Assembly (NCBI GenBank): GCA_026982635.1
Contig: JALSGR010000306.1
Coordinates: forward strand, 1 to 38,016
DNA from: Methylothermaceae bacterium
GTDB taxonomy: Bacteria > Pseudomonadota > Gammaproteobacteria > Methylococcales > Methylothermaceae
DNA: 38,016 bases
Direction of reading: 5' to 3'
This document shows, piece after piece, positions 1 to 9,913 of this stretch; position 1 is the stretch's first letter; every line of letters begins with the position of its first letter. Made by a program: the position numbers and the translations under genes. The notes beneath the pieces were generated by a model, which worked only from the letters and a program-made list of their open reading frames with translations, did no database searches and had not been told where the DNA came from.

Positions 1-2
1 CC

Positions 3-161
3 GAGCTGATGCGTTGGTTCGTCAATCCGGTGTTCGTGTTCGAGCTGGAGCTGACGCCGCAGCGCCGACTGGCCCGCGCCGACGTCGGCCAGGTGATGGC
101 GGCGCTGCGCGAACAGGGTTGGTACCTTCAGCCCCCACCACCGCCGGAGCCTCTTGGCTGA
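3..161 (+). CDS. 3' end of an unidentified CDS (partial, ...[52 protein letters not shown])
   Basis: Open frame from the window edge to TGA at 159-161, directly abutting the rsmE start; family not recognised. Confidence 0.55.
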   Translation, partial: ELMRWFVNPVFVFELELTPQRRLARADVGQVMAALREQGWYLQPPPPPEPLG

Positions 162-887
162 GTGCGCCGCTCCCGCCTGTACCTGCCCGCCTCGCTGCAG
201 AGCGGTCGTGAGGTGACCGTCGAGGGTGAGCGCGCCCACTATCTGCGCAGCGTGCTGCGGTTGCGTGCCGGCGCGGCGTTGACGGTGTTCGACGGCGAAG
301 GCGGCGAGTTCGAGGCCGAGGTGCTTTCCGTCGAGCGCCACCGGGTCCGTCTCCGGCTCGGTGCCTGGCGCGACGTGGACCGGGAATCGCCCTTGCGCGT
401 CCATCTGGGGCTGGCCGTCGCCAAGGGGGAGCGGATGGACTGGGCGGTGCAGAAGGCGGTGGAACTGGGGGTGGCCTGCATCACGCCGCTGCTGACCGAG
501 CGCGGCAACGTCGTGCTCGAAGGCGAACGCGCCGAGCGCCGCCGCCGCCACTGGCAGGCCGTCGCCATCGCCGCCTGCGAGCAATGCGGCCGCAACCGGG
601 TACCGGCGGTCGCCACGCCGCAGCCGCTGCCGGCCTGGCTGCCGGGCCGCCGTGGTCTGGTCCTCGATCCTTCGGGTGCTGCGCTGGGCGCGTTGCCGGA
701 ACCGGCGGGGGAGTTGGCGCTGCTGGTCGGTCCCGAGGGGGGGTTGACCGACGCCGAGCTGCGTCTGGCCGAGGCCGAAGGACTGGCACCCACGGCCCTC
801 GGCCCGCGGATTCTACGGGTGGAGACCGCGGCGGTGGCGGCCCTGACGGCGGTGCAATGCCGCTGGGGGGATCTGGCGAGCCGGTAA
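162..887 (+). CDS. rsmE: 16S rRNA (uracil1498-N3)-methyltransferase RsmE
   Basis: MRRSRLYLPASL...ERAHYLRSVLRLR...VGPEGGLTDAE...LGPRILRVETA motifs; GTG start. Confidence 0.93.
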   Translation: MRRSRLYLPASLQSGREVTVEGERAHYLRSVLRLRAGAALTVFDGEGGEFEAEVLSVERHRVRLRLGAWRDVDRESPLRVHLGLAVAKGERMDWAVQKAVELGVACITPLLTERGNVVLEGERAERRRRHWQAVAIAACEQCGRNRVPAVATPQPLPAWLPGRRGLVLDPSGAALGALPEPAGELALLVGPEGGLTDAELRLAEAEGLAPTALGPRILRVETAAVAALTAVQCRWGDLASR

Positions 888-937
888 CCCCCTTGTCATC
901 GGCCGCTCACGCGTTTGTAACGCCGGTGTCGGAGAAT
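882..937 (+). promoter_or_regulatory. Pho-box-like tandem 11-bp repeats plus -10 upstream of the PlcP-like gene
   Basis: CGGTAACCCCC/TTGTCATCGGC/CGCTCACGCGT/TTGTAACGCCG (882-925, exact 11-bp phase), then GAGAAT at 932-937. Confidence 0.6.
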
Positions 938-971
938 GGCCTCTCCGATCCGCTTTAGGAGGGCGCGTCTC

Positions 972-1769
972 ATGCTGGAATATCGCACCGTCTGCCTTTC
1001 CGATCTCCATCTGGGTACCCGCAGCTGCAAGGCCGACTATCTGCTGGATTTCCTCCGTCACGTCCATTGCCGGAAGCTGTATCTGGTGGGCGACGTTCTC
1101 GACCTGTGGCGGCTGCGCAAGGGGGGGTGGTTCTGGCCCGCCTCGCACGATGCCGTGGTTCGGCGGATTTTCGCCCTGGCCCGGCAAGGGACGGAAGTGA
1201 TCTACATCCCCGGCAATCACGACGGGACGATGCGCGATTACGAGGGGACGGGGATCGAAGGCGTGCGTCTGCGTGGTCGTTGCTGTCACCGAAGCCTTGA
1301 CGGCCGCCGTCTGCTGGTGCTGCACGGTGACGAGTTCGATACCGTCATCAACGGCGGAGGCGCGTTGCGTTTCCTTGGCTGTCTCACCTACGACAGTCTG
1401 GTGGAGATCAACCGTTGGGTGAACCTGTACCGGGTTCGCCGCGGCTTGCCTTACTGGTCCTTCTCCGGATTTCTCAAGTCCCGGATCGAGAACGCGCGCC
1501 GTTACATCGCCAACTTCGAAGAAACCTTGATGAGGAACGCCCGCCGTCACGGTTTCGACGGTGTGATCTGCGGCCACATCCACCACCCGGCGCTGCGCCA
1601 GGTGGACGGGGTGTTCTACGCCAACTGCGGCGACTGGGTGGAAAACTGTACGGCCCTGGTCGAGGATACCGCGGGTCGGTGGCGTCTCATCCGCTGGGCG
1701 ACCGAGAGCGCCTACCTGCTCGATCTCGAGCGGGAAGAAAATGCGGGAGCGGCGTTGCTGACGGATTAG
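972..1769 (+). CDS. Calcineurin-like metallophosphoesterase, PlcP-like (usually annotated UDP-2,3-diacylglucosamine diphosphatase family)
   Basis: SDLHLGT, LVGDVLDLWRL, IPGNHD, LHGDEFD, GHIHHP metallophosphoesterase motifs; 265 aa. Confidence 0.85.
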   Translation: MLEYRTVCLSDLHLGTRSCKADYLLDFLRHVHCRKLYLVGDVLDLWRLRKGGWFWPASHDAVVRRIFALARQGTEVIYIPGNHDGTMRDYEGTGIEGVRLRGRCCHRSLDGRRLLVLHGDEFDTVINGGGALRFLGCLTYDSLVEINRWVNLYRVRRGLPYWSFSGFLKSRIENARRYIANFEETLMRNARRHGFDGVICGHIHHPALRQVDGVFYANCGDWVENCTALVEDTAGRWRLIRWATESAYLLDLEREENAGAALLTD

Positions 1770-2524
1770 CCGGCCCGTCGTGCCGGTGCCACCGATACCG
1801 TGGCGATGGTGTTCCTGGCCCGGCGGGCAAGCGATCGGCGACAGCGGTCCTGGATCGGCGGGTGCCAGTGGCAGCGGACGTCCACCTCGGATAGGCACAG
1901 CAGGCGCCACAGGGAAGCGGCGAAGGTGTCGTCGCCGACGAACGGCGCGGCGGCTGCTGCAGCGCCGAGATAATTCAAGCTGACCGGCTGGACCGGGACG
2001 CCGGCGTCGATCGCCGCCTGCAGGAGCGAGGAGGCGAACGGCAGGACCCGGTCGCCCCGGCTGGTCGTCCCTTCGGGAAAGAGCGCCACCCGCTCGCCCC
2101 GTCGGAGCCGTCCACCGACCGCCGCCCGGATTCGGTGCATCGACCTCAGGCTGCCCCGCCGGATGAATAAAGTGCCGCTGCGGCGGGCCAGGGTTCCGAT
2201 CAGCGGCCAGCGGGCGACTTCTTCCTTGGCCACGAACGTCAGCGGCGCTTGACAGCCCAGGACCACGATGTCGAGCCAGCCGATATGGTTGGCGACGACG
2301 AGGAGCGGGCCTGTGGCGGGCCGGCCCATTGCCTCCAGGCGCAGGCGCAACAGGCGGGCCAGCCCCCGGAACCAGCGCAAGCGGACGGCGTCACAGCGGT
2401 GGGCGTCGAGACGGGTGAGCCAGGGAAAGACGGCGATCAGAATCACGACGCCCCAGATCAACCACGCCAGGACGACGGCGGCCCGTCCCAAGGCCCGCCA
2501 CGTCGTTGCGCTGGCGTCAGGCAT
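1766..2524 (-). CDS. Lysophospholipid/1-acyl-sn-glycerol-3-phosphate acyltransferase, OlsA-like
   Basis: PlsC motifs NHIGWLD and FPEGTTSRGD; overlaps the upstream OlsB-like gene by 8 bp. Confidence 0.85.
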   Translation of the reverse strand: MPDASATTWRALGRAAVVLAWLIWGVVILIAVFPWLTRLDAHRCDAVRLRWFRGLARLLRLRLEAMGRPATGPLLVVANHIGWLDIVVLGCQAPLTFVAKEEVARWPLIGTLARRSGTLFIRRGSLRSMHRIRAAVGGRLRRGERVALFPEGTTSRGDRVLPFASSLLQAAIDAGVPVQPVSLNYLGAAAAAAPFVGDDTFAASLWRLLCLSEVDVRCHWHPPIQDRCRRSLARRARNTIATVSVAPARRAG

Positions 2525-3296
2525 GACCGTGGATTTCCGCAGGCCGCCGGATGAAACGACGGGAATAGCGGGCCTTGAGGCGGGTCAACGGCAGGAGGAT
2601 GAACACGTCCATGCAGTCGAAGGCTTCGTCCCAATACGGCTCGCCGCAGACCCAGGCGCCCAGCCGGAGATAGGTCTGCAGCAGCGGCGGCAGGCCGCAG
2701 TCGTCGCGCTGACAGCGTAGATGATCGGGCACCGGCCGCAGCGATCGCACGTTCAGCCACAGGGGGCCCCGCTGTGCCGGGGTGAGGCGGCGTTGGAACG
2801 CCTCGACGGCGAATCCCGACGGCCCTGGGGGGATGCTGGCGCAACCCATCAGATAATCGAAACCGCGTTCGATGGCGTAACGCGCCAGACCGGACCACAA
2901 AGTCGTCAGGACGATGCCGCCGCGGCAGGCGGGATCGATGCAAGTGCGCCCCACCTCGAGGAATCGCCCCGGCAGGGTGAAGATCGCGTCGATGTCGAAT
3001 TCCGTTTGGGAATAGAATCCTTCGCCGCGTTCGGCGGCCTGGTCGCTGAGCAGGCGGGTGGTGGCGACGATGCGGCCGTCCTGGCGGTCCTGGACCACGA
3101 GATGATCGCAGTATGGATCGAAACGATCCTGTTCGATGCCGTCGCCGGGCAGACGGGCGCCGAGTTCTTCGACGAAGACGCGGTATCGCAGTCGATAGGC
3201 GGCCGCCACCGTGGCGGGATCGAGGGCGACGAGCGTCTGATAACGGCCGGAAATCTCGGAACGTTGCCACCGGCCGGTGGGAATATCTTGTCGCAT
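2517..3296 (-). CDS. GNAT-fold acyltransferase, OlsB-like (L-ornithine N-alpha-acyltransferase family)
   Basis: RLRYRVFVEELGA...DRFDPYCDHLVV...FLEVGRTCIDPACRGG...YLMGCASI; GGAG SD before ATG at 3296; alternative start 3308. Confidence 0.78.
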   Translation of the reverse strand: MRQDIPTGRWQRSEISGRYQTLVALDPATVAAAYRLRYRVFVEELGARLPGDGIEQDRFDPYCDHLVVQDRQDGRIVATTRLLSDQAAERGEGFYSQTEFDIDAIFTLPGRFLEVGRTCIDPACRGGIVLTTLWSGLARYAIERGFDYLMGCASIPPGPSGFAVEAFQRRLTPAQRGPLWLNVRSLRPVPDHLRCQRDDCGLPPLLQTYLRLGAWVCGEPYWDEAFDCMDVFILLPLTRLKARYSRRFIRRPAEIHGHA

Positions 3297-3333
3297 GGTC
3301 GGCTCCATGTTCGTGAAACGCGGCGTCAACCCT

Positions 3334-3384
3334 AAGACGGCGATATGACAATGTGACGATGAGTTTGTGACGGTTCGATGGCAG
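3334..3384 (-). promoter_or_regulatory. Pho-box-like tandem repeats upstream of olsB-like gene
   Basis: Minus strand: CTGCCATCGAA/CCGTCACAAAC/TCATCGTCACA/TTGTCATATCG (3384 to 3341), 3 of 4 units match CTGTCAT-like core. Confidence 0.5.
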
Positions 3385-3390
3385 CATCAC

Positions 3391-3446
3391 CGGTCATCGA
3401 GCGGTAACCGAACGGTGATCGATTTGTCATTTGCGGCGGCTAGTTT
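3391..3446 (+). promoter_or_regulatory. Pho-box-like array of four 11-bp direct repeats plus -10 upstream of PAP2/glycosyltransferase operon
   Basis: CGGTCATCGAG/CGGTAACCGAA/CGGTGATCGAT/TTGTCATTTGC in exact 11-bp phase, then TAGTTT at 3441-3446. Confidence 0.68.
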
Positions 3447-3484
3447 GGGAAAGGTCCGTTTCATCGTTGACGAGGGGATTTCCC

Positions 3485-4012
3485 ATGCGTGTTCTCCAGT
3501 CGCTGCAGCATTACGACGAGATCCTGTTTCTCTGGCTTCTCCAACGGCGTTGCCATCGATGGCTGGTCGCCGCCAGCCGGTGGGTGTCGCGCACCGGCGA
3601 CGGTTACTGGTACGCTCTCCTCGGGGCCGGGTTGGGGTGGTTCGACGGGGACCGCGGGGCGGCGTTCCTAGGCGCCGGTCTGGTCGCTTTTCTCATCGAG
3701 CGGCCGACGTATTTTCTGCTCAAGAACGGTTTTCGGCGGGGACGTCCCCAGACCCGTCTGGCCGGGTTTCGCAGCTACGTGGTGCCGGCCGACGAGTTCA
3801 GCTTCCCTTCCGGTCATACTTCGGCGGCCTTCGTCACTGCGGTGTTGCTTTCCTGGTTCTATCCGGCGCTTTCCCTGCCGGTCTTTCTCTGGGCGGCGGC
3901 GGTCGGCCTGTCGCGGGTCTTGCTCGGGGTCCATTATCCCGCCGACGTTCTGGCCGGCGCGGTGATGGGGACGCTGTGCGCCTGGGCCGGGTTGATCTGG
4001 TCGGGCGGATGA
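3485..4012 (+). CDS. PAP2 superfamily phosphatase
   Basis: KNGFRRGRP, FSFPSGHTSAA, SRVLLGVHYPADV PAP2 signature triplet; multiple TM segments. Confidence 0.92.
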   Translation: MRVLQSLQHYDEILFLWLLQRRCHRWLVAASRWVSRTGDGYWYALLGAGLGWFDGDRGAAFLGAGLVAFLIERPTYFLLKNGFRRGRPQTRLAGFRSYVVPADEFSFPSGHTSAAFVTAVLLSWFYPALSLPVFLWAAAVGLSRVLLGVHYPADVLAGAVMGTLCAWAGLIWSGG

Positions 4013-5049
4013 GGATCCTCTACGGCGTCCAGGGGACCGGCAACGGCCATTTGACTCGGGCTCGGGTCATGGCCCCGGCGCTCGCGGCGGCCGGCATCGA
4101 AGTCCAGTTCCTGTTCAGCGGCCGCCCGCGGGAACAATTCTTCGACATGGCCCTCTTCGGCGACTGGTGGTGGCGTCGCGGCTTGACCTTCGTTTCCCGG
4201 GGCGGGCGCGTCGATTACTGGCGAACCCTGGCGAAGGCCGGCGACCTTCCCGCCTTCGTCCGTGACGTGCGCCGCCTGGATCTGACCGGCTTCGATCTGG
4301 TGCTCAGCGATTTCGAGCCGGTATCGGCCTGGGCCGCCCGCCTTCAGGGGGTGCCGGTGATCGGCATCGGCCATCAGCAGGCGTTTCGCCACGCCGTTCC
4401 CAAATGCCGTGGTGGCTGGCACGCGCGTCTGTTGATGCGCTGGTACGCCCCGGCTCCCGTCGGCCTCGGGTTGCACTGGCATCATTTCGATCAGCCGATT
4501 CTGCCGCCGCTGGTGTCGCCCTTGCCGGAGGCGGCGGCCGATCCCCGGAAGGTGCTGGTCTACCTGCCGTTCGAGTCGTTGGCGAGTATCCGGGCGTTGT
4601 TGCGGCCTTTTTCCGCATGGCGCTTTCACGTCTATCACGGTCAGGTGCTTCGACGCGCTTCCGAAGGCCATCTTCACTTGCGACCGTTTTCTCGGGATGG
4701 TTTTCAGCGGGATCTGGCCGCCTGCGGCGGTGTGATCTGCAACAGCGGCTTCGAGCTCATTTCCGAGGCGCTGGCGGGGGGTAAGAAGATTCTCACCAAG
4801 CCCCTGGGGGGGCAGTGGGAACAATGCAGTAACGCCCGGGCGCTGGAAGCGTTGGGGTGGGGGACGGTGATGCCTTGCCTCGATTCGGCGGCGGTGGCCC
4901 GGTGGCTGGAAAGCGGCGTGGCGGTGCAGGTGCGTTATCCGGACGTAGCCGGCGCTATCGTTGCCTGGTTGCGGGAGGGGGCGGGAAGGATCGATCCCGG
5001 CTGGGCCGCTTCCGTCTGGGAGGGCTGCGAGGTCCGTCAGGTGGCCTGA
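4009..5049 (+). CDS. MJ1255/VC2487-type glycosyltransferase
   Basis: MRILYGVQGTGNGHLTRARVMAPAL...VICNSGFELISEALAGGKKILTKPLGGQWEQ; ATGA overlap with PAP2 gene. Confidence 0.85.
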   Translation: MRILYGVQGTGNGHLTRARVMAPALAAAGIEVQFLFSGRPREQFFDMALFGDWWWRRGLTFVSRGGRVDYWRTLAKAGDLPAFVRDVRRLDLTGFDLVLSDFEPVSAWAARLQGVPVIGIGHQQAFRHAVPKCRGGWHARLLMRWYAPAPVGLGLHWHHFDQPILPPLVSPLPEAAADPRKVLVYLPFESLASIRALLRPFSAWRFHVYHGQVLRRASEGHLHLRPFSRDGFQRDLAACGGVICNSGFELISEALAGGKKILTKPLGGQWEQCSNARALEALGWGTVMPCLDSAAVARWLESGVAVQVRYPDVAGAIVAWLREGAGRIDPGWAASVWEGCEVRQVA

Positions 5050-5645
5050 TAACGGTCGTAGGTGGCGGCGGTGGCGGCGTTGTTGGCCCGCACCCGGCGT
5101 TCGATCTCCTCGGCGCTGACGGGGCCGGCGGCGTCCAGTTCACCGATCAGATCGCGGCGGATGGCGATGGTCAGTTCCGCCAGCGCGTCATGGAGGTCGT
5201 CTCGTTCGCGGTGGTCGAGGCGGCGGTCGCCGATGCTGGCCGAGAAGATTCGCAGCAGGTTCTGGAAGCGCCGCAGCACTTCCGGGCTGGCGGAGATGGC
5301 CAGCTTGTGGGTGAGGAATTGGAGGCGGACGACGTCGTCCTCGGTGATCTGGGGTTGATGGAACAGCCCTTCCAGGTAATGGAGCAGATCCAGGTAGATG
5401 GTGGTCTTGAGGTCGAGGAACTTGACGTTCTGTTCCTTGGTCAGCTCCACTTCGGTCTGTTTGTTGAGCAGGATGGCGGTGATGAGCACGGTGGCCAGGG
5501 TGCCGAGGACCACCAGGACGATTTCCTGGGTGAAGGGCATCGGTTCGGCCACATGGTAGGCGGCGCGCAGAAAGAAATAACCGCCGACGAAGAGGACGGC
5601 GGTCAGCCCCATCTGGAGCAGGGTTTGCAGGCGGATCCGGGTCAT
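5037..5645 (-). CDS. Hypothetical protein with two N-terminal TM segments
   Basis: MTRIRLQTLLQMGLTAVLFVGGYFF...; 202 aa; ATGA-type overlap with upstream plsC-like gene. Confidence 0.75.
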   Translation of the reverse strand: MTRIRLQTLLQMGLTAVLFVGGYFFLRAAYHVAEPMPFTQEIVLVVLGTLATVLITAILLNKQTEVELTKEQNVKFLDLKTTIYLDLLHYLEGLFHQPQITEDDVVRLQFLTHKLAISASPEVLRRFQNLLRIFSASIGDRRLDHRERDDLHDALAELTIAIRRDLIGELDAAGPVSAEEIERRVRANNAATAATYDRYQAT

Positions 5646-6376
5646 GAATGGCTGATGTCGGCCATTGTCGCCTCGATCCACGCCTCGGCGCGGCGGTTGA
5701 TCTCCTCGGCCGGCAGTTCGGCGCCGTCCAGGGGCGGGCCGATGACCAGGGTGATGGTGCCGGGATGTTTGAGGAAGCCGTTGCGGGGCCAGTGTTCGCC
5801 GGCGTTGTGGGCCACCGGTACCACCGGCGCTTTGGCGCGGGCGGCCAGCACCCCGCCGGAGCCGGCGTAGCGGCGCCGTTCCCCCGGGGCGACCCGGGTT
5901 CCCTCCGGAAAGATGATGATCCAATGACCTTCCTGCAGCCGGCGCAATCCCTGTTTCATCAACGCCACCATCGCTTTCTTGGGTTTGCTGCGGTCGATGG
6001 CGATGTGGCGGTAACGCCCCAGGCACCAGCCGAAGAAGGGAATCCTCAACAGTTCCTGCTTGAGGACGTAGACGGTGCGGGGAAAGATCAGGAACAGCAT
6101 CAGGGTTTCCCAGGCCGACTGGTGCTTGCTGAGGACGACGCCGTTGCGCGCCGGGATGTTTTCCCGCCCCTGGATGTCCCAGTCGATGCCGCAGATCCAG
6201 CGTAGGGCGGTGAGAATCGAGGCGGCCCACAGCCGCGCCAGCCGGTAGCGGTATTCGTACCGGGGCAGGGTCGAGGCCGCCAGCACGATGGGGGTCATCA
6301 CCACGGTGATGGTGGTCTGCACCAGGAGGAACAGCGCCGAGCGCAGGAAAAGCAGGGGGGTGAGGTCGCGTTTCAT
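5642..6376 (-). CDS. 1-acyl-sn-glycerol-3-phosphate acyltransferase
   Basis: SKHQSAWETL, IAIDRS, IIFPEGTRVAPGE motifs. Confidence 0.92.
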   Translation of the reverse strand: MKRDLTPLLFLRSALFLLVQTTITVVMTPIVLAASTLPRYEYRYRLARLWAASILTALRWICGIDWDIQGRENIPARNGVVLSKHQSAWETLMLFLIFPRTVYVLKQELLRIPFFGWCLGRYRHIAIDRSKPKKAMVALMKQGLRRLQEGHWIIIFPEGTRVAPGERRRYAGSGGVLAARAKAPVVPVAHNAGEHWPRNGFLKHPGTITLVIGPPLDGAELPAEEINRRAEAWIEATMADISHS

Positions 6377-8447
6377 CCTTGCAGCTTGGAAATGTCCGCG
6401 ATTTCGAGGAACAGCCGCGCCACCTGGGCCAGCAGATCGAGGCGGTTGCGGCGTACGGCCTCGTCCTCCACCATCACCATCACCTGGTCGAAGAAGGCGT
6501 CGACGCTGGTGCGCAGCCCGGCCAAGCGTTTGAGGGCGGCGGTGTAGTCGTGCCGGGCCAGCAATGGTTCGACGTCGGTGCGGGCGGCCTGCAGTTCGTG
6601 GAACAGGGCGCTTTCCGCCTCGGTTTCGAACAGGGCAGGATCGACCTTGCCGGCGGCGGTCACCGGCCTTTCCGCCTGACGCAGGATGTTGCGGATGCGT
6701 TTGTTGGCGGCGGCCAGGGTTTCGGCCTCCGGCAGGCGGCGGAAAGCGTGGACCGCCTCGAGGCGGTGGTGGAAGTCGAGCAGGCTGACCGGCTCGACGG
6801 CGGCGACGGCCTCGAACTCGTCGGCGGAGAAACCGCGCTCGCCGAGATGATGGCGCAGGCGTTCCAGGATGAATTGGAACACCTGGCGCACCACGGCCTT
6901 GCGCTCGAAGGTATGCTCGTAGAGGTCCGCGGCCCGGCGCAGCAACGCTGTCAAGTCCAATTCCAGCCGCCGTTCCAGGATGATACGGATCACTCCCAGG
7001 GCGGCTCGGCGCAGGGCGTAAGGATCCCTGGTGCCGCTGGGGATTTGGCCGATGCTGAAAATGCCCACCAGGGTGTCTATCTTGTCGGCCAGGGCCAACG
7101 CCTGACCGGACGGGGTTTCCGGCAGCCGGTCGCCGGCGAAGCGGGGGCGATATTGTTCCTCCAGGGCGGCGGCCACCTCCGGGTCTTCTCCTTGGGCGAG
7201 GGCGTAGTAGCGTCCCATGACGCCCTGGAGTTCCGGAAACTCCCCTACCATGTCGGTGACCAGGTCCGTCTTGGCCAGGCGGGCGGCGCGTCCGGCCTTT
7301 TCCGGATCCGCTCCCACGCGGGGGGCCAGATCGGCGACCAAGCGCTCCAATCGCCGGGTTTTGTCCAGCAGGGTGCCGAGCTTCTTTTGAAACAGGATGC
7401 CGGCCAGTCGGTCCAGGCGCCGTTCCAGCGGCGTTTTCAAGTCCTGGTGCCAGAAGAACTCGGCATCGCTCAGTCGCGGGCGGATGACGCGCTCGTTGCC
7501 GGCGCGCACCGTCGCCGGATGCTTGCTGTCGAGATTGGCGAAGGCGATGAATCGGGGCAGCAACCGCCCGTCGGCGTCGAGGACCGGGAAGTATTTCTGG
7601 TGGGTCTGCATGACCGTGATCAACACCTCCTTGGGCAGGGCGAGGAACCGGTCCTCGAATGCGCCCACCAGCCCCACCGGCCATTCCACCAGGGCGGTGA
7701 CCTCGTCGAGGAGATCGTCCTCGATGTGGGCGCGGCCGCCGGCCTCCTGCGCCAGTCGGTCCGCCTGCTGGCGAATGTGGTTGCGACGTTCGGCGAAGTC
7801 GGCCAGTACCCGGCCTTCGCTCAGCAGCAGTTGGGGGTAGTGATCCGGCTGGCGCAGCCGCAGCGGCTGCGGACAGTGGAAACGGTGGCCGTGGGTGGTG
7901 GCGCCGGTCTGCACGCCGAGGATTTCCGTCTCGATGACCTGCTCGCCGTAGAGGAGCACCGCCCAGTGGACCGGGCGGACGAATTCGGCCTCCCCGTCGC
8001 CCCAGCGCATCCGCTTGGGGATGGGCAGGGCGGCCAGGGCGCGGTTCAGGATTTCGGGCACCAGTTCCTCGGCTTTTCGGCCCTGCTGGTGAATCCGGCA
8101 CAGGAGCCAGCGGCCTTTCTCGTTCTCTAGGATTTCCAGATCCTCGACGGCGACACCGCAGCTCTTGGCGAAGCCCAGGGCGGCGGCGGTCGGTTTGCCT
8201 TCGGCGTCGAAGGCGGCTTTTACGGCCGGACCCCGGCGCTCGACGGTTTTGTCCGGCTGGGCTTCGCACAGTTCGTGGACGATCAGCGCCAGACGCCGGG
8301 GGGTCGCGTAGGCGTCGATGTAGGCGAAGGCCAGGTCGGCCTTGGTCAGACGCTCGGCCACCCCGTCGCGCAGGGCCGCCATCAAGGTGCGCAACGCTTT
8401 GGGGGGCAGTTCCTCGGTACCCAGTTCGAACAACAGATCGTGACGGT

Positions 8448-8451
<4 letters not shown>
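6373..8451 (-). CDS. glyS: Glycine--tRNA ligase beta subunit
   Basis: [20 protein letters not shown]...; typical length 692 aa, downstream of glyQ. Confidence 0.97.
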
Positions 8452-9350
<899 letters not shown>

Positions 9351-9418
9351 GGTCGCTGGCCTGTCGGTTAAAAGCGGGTATTATACGGCTTTGTCACGCA
9401 AGTTGGGGATGTGCCTCC

Positions 9419-9913
9419 ATGCGATTGCTACCGTTACTGCTGGCCTGGTCGCTCTTGAGCGGCTGCGGTTTCCACCTGCGCGGCGCCGTGGATTTGCCGC
9501 CCGACGAGCGGGTCGTCGCCCTGGCGGGTATCGGCCTGGACCGGCCGTTCGCCCGTGAGCTGCAGCGGCTGCTCGAGCTGGTGGAAGGCCGCCTGACACG
9601 CGATCCCAAGGAGGCTGGCAGCGTGGTGGTCGTCCATCAGATCCAGCAGGACCGGCGTATCGTCTCTCTGGACGAACACGGCAAGGCGATCGAGTTCGAG
9701 CTGGTCTATCGGGTGCGCTTCGAGGCGCGCAAACCGGATGGCCGCGTGCTGTTGCCCATGCAGACCATCACCATCCGTCGCATTTATCTCAATCCCCAGT
9801 TCCAGATCATCGGTAAGTCGGAAGAAGAATCCGTCATCCGGGAGGAAATGCGGCGGGAGGCGGCCCGCACCCTGTTGCGCCGGTTGCGGAGGGTTCTGGT
9901 CAATGCGGATTGA
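9419..9913 (+). CDS. lptE: LPS assembly lipoprotein LptE
   Basis: Lipobox LLSGCGFHLRG; precedes holA. Confidence 0.9.
   Translation: MRLLPLLLAWSLLSGCGFHLRGAVDLPPDERVVALAGIGLDRPFARELQRLLELVEGRLTRDPKEAGSVVVVHQIQQDRRIVSLDEHGKAIEFELVYRVRFEARKPDGRVLLPMQTITIRRIYLNPQFQIIGKSEEESVIREEMRREAARTLLRRLRRVLVNAD

Noticed and set aside
3367-3484. ORF-track N-terminal extension of the glycosyltransferase to 3367
   Set aside because: The extension overlaps the Pho-box array and the PAP2 gene out of frame; the real start is ATG 4009 (MRILYGVQGTGNGH).
6379-8130. 583-aa plus-strand ORF opposite glyS
   Set aside because: Antisense shadow of a conserved aaRS gene in high-GC DNA, with no recognisable domain or SD.
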